DNA from: Xenoacremonium recifei
Taxonomy: Eukaryota > Ascomycota > Sordariomycetes > Hypocreales > Nectriaceae
Length of the DNA: 64,000 bases
Direction of reading: 5' to 3'
NCBI GenBank assembly: GCA_012184525.1
Contig: WOFQ01000005.1
Span: 372,001-436,000 of the forward strand
A program made the translations under genes and the position numbers. The notes under the pieces were generated by a model. It saw nothing but the letters and a program-made list of their open reading frames with translations. It did no database searches and was not told the DNA's origin. The first letter of the stretch is position 1. Each line of letters begins with the position of its first letter. Below, in pieces: positions 60,086 through 64,000 of this stretch.

Positions 60086-60301
60086 ATGAGACGACCATCC
60101 CTGGCTTTAGATCGCGCGTGGCGCATCTTTTCCCCACGGGGCCGCTGTCACGACACCTTAACCCCGGAAAACTTCAACCGCGCGCGCGATGCCACGCCAA
60201 CGACGGATCAGCTCGCCCGAATGCCAGAAGCTCGAGCCACAGGGCTGCGAGCTAGGGTGCCGAAAAGCTGGGGTAAGCTTGAGGAGCTGGGGTATATATG
60301 A
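60086..60301 (+). other. possible upstream open reading frame of the MFS gene
   Basis: A 71-codon frame starts about 45 bp after the TATA box and ends 165 bp before the MFS start. It has no recognisable motif. If the transcript begins near 60065, ribosomes would meet this frame first, so it could act as a uORF or code a tiny protein. An intron in the leader could also remove it. Confidence 0.3.
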
Positions 60302-60465
60302 GGAATGAGTCTGGCATATGGGATCGACGAGAAGGTTGGCGAGTGTCTGAGCAGCCCGGACATTTCGGAGCATTGTGATATCCTCTGGAAGCAGTTCACC
60401 AGATCCCTGTCTTCGAGTTTTGAGGATCTGTTCTAAGACATTGAGCATCCCCGACTCCTTCCATC

Positions 60466-62354
60466 ATGGCTACCCATGAGCCCTCTGCCTCGCTCAGCGA
60501 GAAGCAGGGCGTCGAACACTCCGAGTCACCGCCCGACCACTCGCACCATGCCTCCGACGACGAGAACACCTTTGAGATCGACGAAGACCGTCTGCCCCCG
60601 GGTTACTTCAAGAGCCCGTTCTTCATCGGCTCCATGACGGGTATAGGGTTGGGTCTCATGGCTGGCGTCGCAGGATACGGCTATGCAGCGCCTATCCTGG
60701 GAATCATCAACGAGGACATCGGACCTGTGAGCCTCCCTTCTTCCCAACTCTTTATCTTCTTCTCAGTCAACCTTGTCTACGTCTTCGTTTCTCGTAAGGC
60801 TATGATCATGAAGGAACACTTACTAACTCCCACCAGGACAGCAACCTCATCTGGGTCGCCCTCGTCTACACCCTCACCTCGGCCGTCACTCTCACCATCA
60901 TCGGCCGTGTCACCGATATCTTCGGCCGCCGCTGGGTCTTCGTCGGCGGTGCATTCCTCGGCATCGTCGGCAGCATTGTCTGCGCCACTGCCCAATCTAT
61001 CAACGCCCTCATCGGAGGCATGACCATCGTGGGCATTGCCGCTGCCACCCAGCTGTCCTACTACTATGTGATGGGCGAGCTGGTGCCCATGAAGTACCGT
61101 CTTGCTGGAAACGCGTTCTGCTATGTCTTTACTATTCCGGGCTCTGGTCTTGCGCCTGTTATCTCGCACGCCTTTCTGAAGTATCATCCTAGCGTGGGCT
61201 GGAGGGGCGGGTATTATATCCTCATTGGCGTCAACACCATTAGCTTCCTCTGCTGGTTCTTCTTCTACCACCCGCCGACCTTCCACATGAAGCACGGCGA
61301 GCAAGCCAGTGTTGTCAAGTATATGCGCGACTTCGACTACGCTGGTACTGTGCTCTACACCGGTGGCCTGCTCATCCTGCTCATGGGCCTTAACTGGGGT
61401 GGTAATGTCTACCCCTGGAAGTCGGGCTACGTGATCGGCACTATCGTGGCTGGCTTCTGCGGCTTGGTGATTTTCGTGTTGTGGGAGTCGCTCGTCAAGC
61501 TGCGTGAGCCCCTGGTTCCTATGCACCTGTTCCGCAACCATGGCTGGCTTGCGAGCACTATCCTGTCCGGCCTTGGTGCCAGTGTCTACTACGCCCTGGC
61601 AATCGTCTGGCCTGATATGGTGGCTGTGCTCTACGACAACGGCGATGAGATGGGTGCCGCCTGGCTAGCTTCGTACGTCGGCTTCTTCATCATCATTGGT
61701 GAGATCGTCGGCGGCTTTGTGGCTAAGACGATCCGGCACATCAAGTTGCAGTGCATTGTCACCGTGTTACTTAGCGGCATCTTCTTCGGCTGCACCGCCA
61801 CATCTACGCCGTCTAGCAAATCGCGTGCTGGTGCCTTCGTGGCCCTCGGGACTTTCTTCATCGGCTGGACGGAGTCCTTGGCCATCAGTATTGTCACGCT
61901 GTCTGCCTGGGATCAGACCAAGCTGGGTTCCGCGTCGGGTTTGGCCGGCTCGATCCGCTTCTTCATCTCAACCATCGCTGCCACTATCTACAACGTCGTG
62001 CTGAACAACCGCCTGACCCACACCGTCGCTGCCGAAGTGCCCAAAGCATTGATAAAGGCTGGACTGCCAGCGTCGAGCGTTCCGGCTTTCCTTACTGCGC
62101 TGTCAGCCGGTACGGGTTTCGATAGCGTTCCAGGGATCTCAGACTCCATCATTGCAGCCGGCACGGCAGCGTACAAGGAGGCCAATGCAGATGCTTATCG
62201 AACGATCTTCTTCGTCAGCATCGCCTTCTCAGGCATTGCTCTGATCTGCTCTATTCTGTTACCTGATGTTGACAAGATGCTTACCGGCAAGGTTGCTTCA
62301 ACACTTCATAAGGGCCGCAAGGACGAAAAGGTCATTGGCGAGGGTGATGTTTAG
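60466..62354 (+). CDS. MFS transporter, TRI12/siderophore-type efflux pump
   Basis: Two exons (60466-60726, 60837-62354), joined at DIGP/DSNLIW by a 110-nt GTGAGC intron, give 592 residues. A hydrophilic acidic N-terminus of about 50 residues is followed by about 14 TM helices. The loop 2-3 motif IGRVTDIFGRRWVFVGGA is the MFS signature. SYYYVMGELVPMKYRLAGNA and GVGWRGGYY-like WRGGYYILIGVN are typical of the TRI12 group (trichothecene and siderophore pumps, proton-coupled). KSRAGAFVALGTFFIGWTE and GSASGLAGSIRFFISTIAATIY lie in the second half. The substrate cannot be read from the sequence; no biosynthetic cluster adjoins it. The cytosolic tail is Lys-rich. Confidence 0.9.
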
Positions 62355-62663
62355 GGCTAAATATCAGATTGTTGCAAATATTATGTCAGTAGTGTATCTC
62401 ATAGTATACCCCTTACCTGCTTGTAAAAGAAATACGCTCGAAACTAATAATCCTGCAAAAAAATGTTGTAAAGCCTCAAGCGGTGTATGAGTTTGCCGAT
62501 TCGTTTACCAAAGTGCAAACAGCCAGCCGTGACATTCATTCTCAAAAGGGTATCTAACTATGTACTCGCCATAATTCCAGATTTCACACACGCAAGTGAG
62601 TCTAGCAATTATTTCTCAAAACACCAACAATCATTCGCGATCGCTTTTCTCTGTTGTCTATCC
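62355..62663. other. convergent 3' intergenic region
   Basis: 309 bp between the MFS stop (+) and the FAB1 stop (-). AT-rich, presumably both 3' UTRs and terminators. Confidence 0.5.
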
Positions 62664-64000
62664 TTATATTTCCGGCTCCTCAAACCGCGCCCGTCCGTAG
62701 TAGTGTGGGAGTTGAGGGTTATTGAAGAGATGCCAGCAATTGGGCGCTTGCAGGATATACCTATAAACCCGTTAGTTACTGTATTCGGGCTGTCACATTG
62801 CGTAGCAGAACTTACCGTGCCATTGCTTCGCGGAATCGCGATTTATACTCCTTTGGACTTGTCACGGTGGGACGATTGCGGCCACCACCAGCGAAACCAC
62901 GATCTTTGATCCAGCTCTCAAGCTTCTTGTCCCAAGTATACGTCCTGATGCAGTCGATGATGCCAACGACAAGTTCTTTTCGAGCCTCGTCGACTGCAAT
63001 CATGAGCGAGTAGTCCATAACATTTTGCCTGGCCAGGAAGAGCGTGTCGTTCCAAACCGACGCCCGCAAAAGCTTTTTGGAGTGCTCTCGTGCGAAGAGT
63101 GGCGACTCGTATATGTACTCGACCATGTTCTCATCGAGAAGTACTTCGTTTTGCTCTCCCGTGGACTGGATCTTGCGGTTTCGCATCGAGCCCTTGAGAT
63201 CGAAGATACGTGAGGCCGTTCGGTCGTAGAATAGATTCTCCGTGATGAGCAGGTCGAGCTTGACATCGGTCCCGGTAACAGGGTTCTTGATGATAACCTG
63301 GAAGAATCCAAGCATTTTGGCGATGACCGAGGGAAGTTCATGGAACAGCGCTTCTGCCATGATGCTGAAGTATCCTGGAGCAAATCGCAGGAATGCTGAT
63401 GTCTCGATAGGAGAGAGGGACTATTCAATCAGTTAGCCTATGTCGTCAATAGCAACAACGAGAGTCTTACCTTAAGCACCAACCGATCGTCAAGCGTCTT
63501 TAAGAACACCGACTTCGTCTTGCCTCCCCGTGAGTCCCATTTGAGGCACCGGGAAAGAGATTCGATGATTCGCTCTGCCACTCCACATTTCCTCCGCAGT
63601 GCGTCGAACTGTTCGGCATAGAAGATCTTGCACGTCATGGTCGCTGGACCATCCCGGAACTGGTACTTGAGGTGAGTTCCCGTGATTCGCTTGAGACTCT
63701 TCTCCAGTTCAATCTCATCAACGAGCCAATCTGCACTCTCAGATGTTGGGAAGGACTTGGGGTCAGTATCACCGCCACTCTCCGCCCCACGTTGTGAGCT
63801 CTCCTGAGCCTCTCGCCGGATGTTGGCAAGCTTTTCAATGTAGTCGTCGCTGTTCAATGCGAGAGCAACCACAGAGCTGGGTTCGTCTTCTCTCACGATG
63901 ATGTCCGAATCCACGAAGATATGGTCCGTTGGGTTCACAGGGTATTCGAGAGACGTCCACCCGCTAGCCGAACGCTCTGCCCAGAAATTGGTGAGGTACT
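62664..64000 (-). CDS. 1-phosphatidylinositol-3-phosphate 5-kinase, C-terminal part (Fab1)
   Basis: Partial: the gene runs off the right edge. Exons here are 64000-63471, 63420-62816 and 62760-62664, with 50- and 55-nt introns. Fab1 phosphorylates PtdIns3P to PtdIns(3,5)P2 at the vacuole and endosomes. The PIPK catalytic domain is recognisable: MTCKIFYAEQFDALRRKCG, KSVFLKTLDDRLVLK (ATP-site Lys), IMAEALFHELPSVIAKMLGF, VTGTDVKLDLLITENLFYD, FDLKGSMRNRK, NVMDYSLMIAVDE (catalytic Asp), VVGIIDCIRTYTWDKKLESW (IID metal site) and the activation-loop block SPKEYKSRFREAMARYI. The protein ends PHYYGRARFEEPEI. The usual FYVE, CCT-like and CCR regions lie outside the window. Confidence 0.95.

Larger units (their letters stand above)
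56851..60465. other. 3.6-kb tract without a supported gene
   Basis: The largest gap in the window. The left 400 bp should be the FKBP12 promoter and leader, including a TTG repeat. The right 450 bp carry a TATA box and leader for the MFS gene. In between, short frames on both strands have no motifs. I saw no tRNA, no transposon ends and no rDNA. It could hold a non-coding RNA or decayed sequence. Confidence 0.5.

Noticed and set aside
60777..61541. 254-codon minus-strand frame
   Set aside because: Antisense of the MFS transporter exon; no domain of its own.

Overview
The window is nuclear DNA of a filamentous ascomycete (Pezizomycotina; a Sordariomycete is my best guess, but genus cannot be settled by eye). 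The evidence is many short spliceosomal introns (mostly 50-95 nt, GTRNGT...YAG with CTAAC-like branch sites), typical fungal families (HET, HeLo, Zn2Cys6, TRI12-type MFS, DUF3433-like membrane protein, fungal CorA-like protein), and conserved core genes (UBA1, SEC1, FAB1, EXO5, FKBP12, an ECM4-type glutathione transferase). No rRNA, tRNA, CRISPR or intact transposon was found. Exon structures below were built by hand from splice sites and reading-frame continuity. For all intact spliced genes inside the window the exon lengths sum to a multiple of three.

Layout. (1) 1-24 kb is an accessory block: a HET-domain relic (227-364), an F-box-type gene (1673-2375, -), a divergent pair of long alpha-helical proteins sharing one promoter (3233-5735, - and 6701-7775, +), an intracellular trypsin-like protease (9513-11083, +), a 1,612-residue kinase-ankyrin-multi-TM protein (11530-16581, -) divergent from a 1,486-residue DUF3433-like membrane protein (17186-21808, +), and a HeLo-pseudokinase protein (21883-23803, -). 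(2) 24-41 kb mixes core and regulatory genes: EXO5, a Zn2Cys6 factor, a HET protein with an internal coiled coil, SEC1 and a G-patch protein. (3) 41-64 kb is mainly core: an eIF4E-transporter-like protein, an ECM4-type GST, UBA1, FKBP12, an MFS efflux pump and the 3' end of FAB1. It is interrupted at 46.5-51.7 kb by a second accessory pocket with an eroding nucleoside-phosphorylase-domain gene and a damaged CorA-like gene.

Biology. The accessory genes read like fungal innate-immunity or regulated-cell-death parts: HeLo plus pseudokinase (an MLKL-like layout), HET, a PNP-type effector domain, a cytosolic S1-type protease, an ankyrin-kinase membrane protein, and a divergent helical pair that could be a two-component membrane-acting system. 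That they form one functional island is inference. The core genes serve unrelated housekeeping tasks: ubiquitin activation, exocytosis, mitochondrial DNA maintenance, PtdIns(3,5)P2 synthesis, mRNA fate and protein folding.
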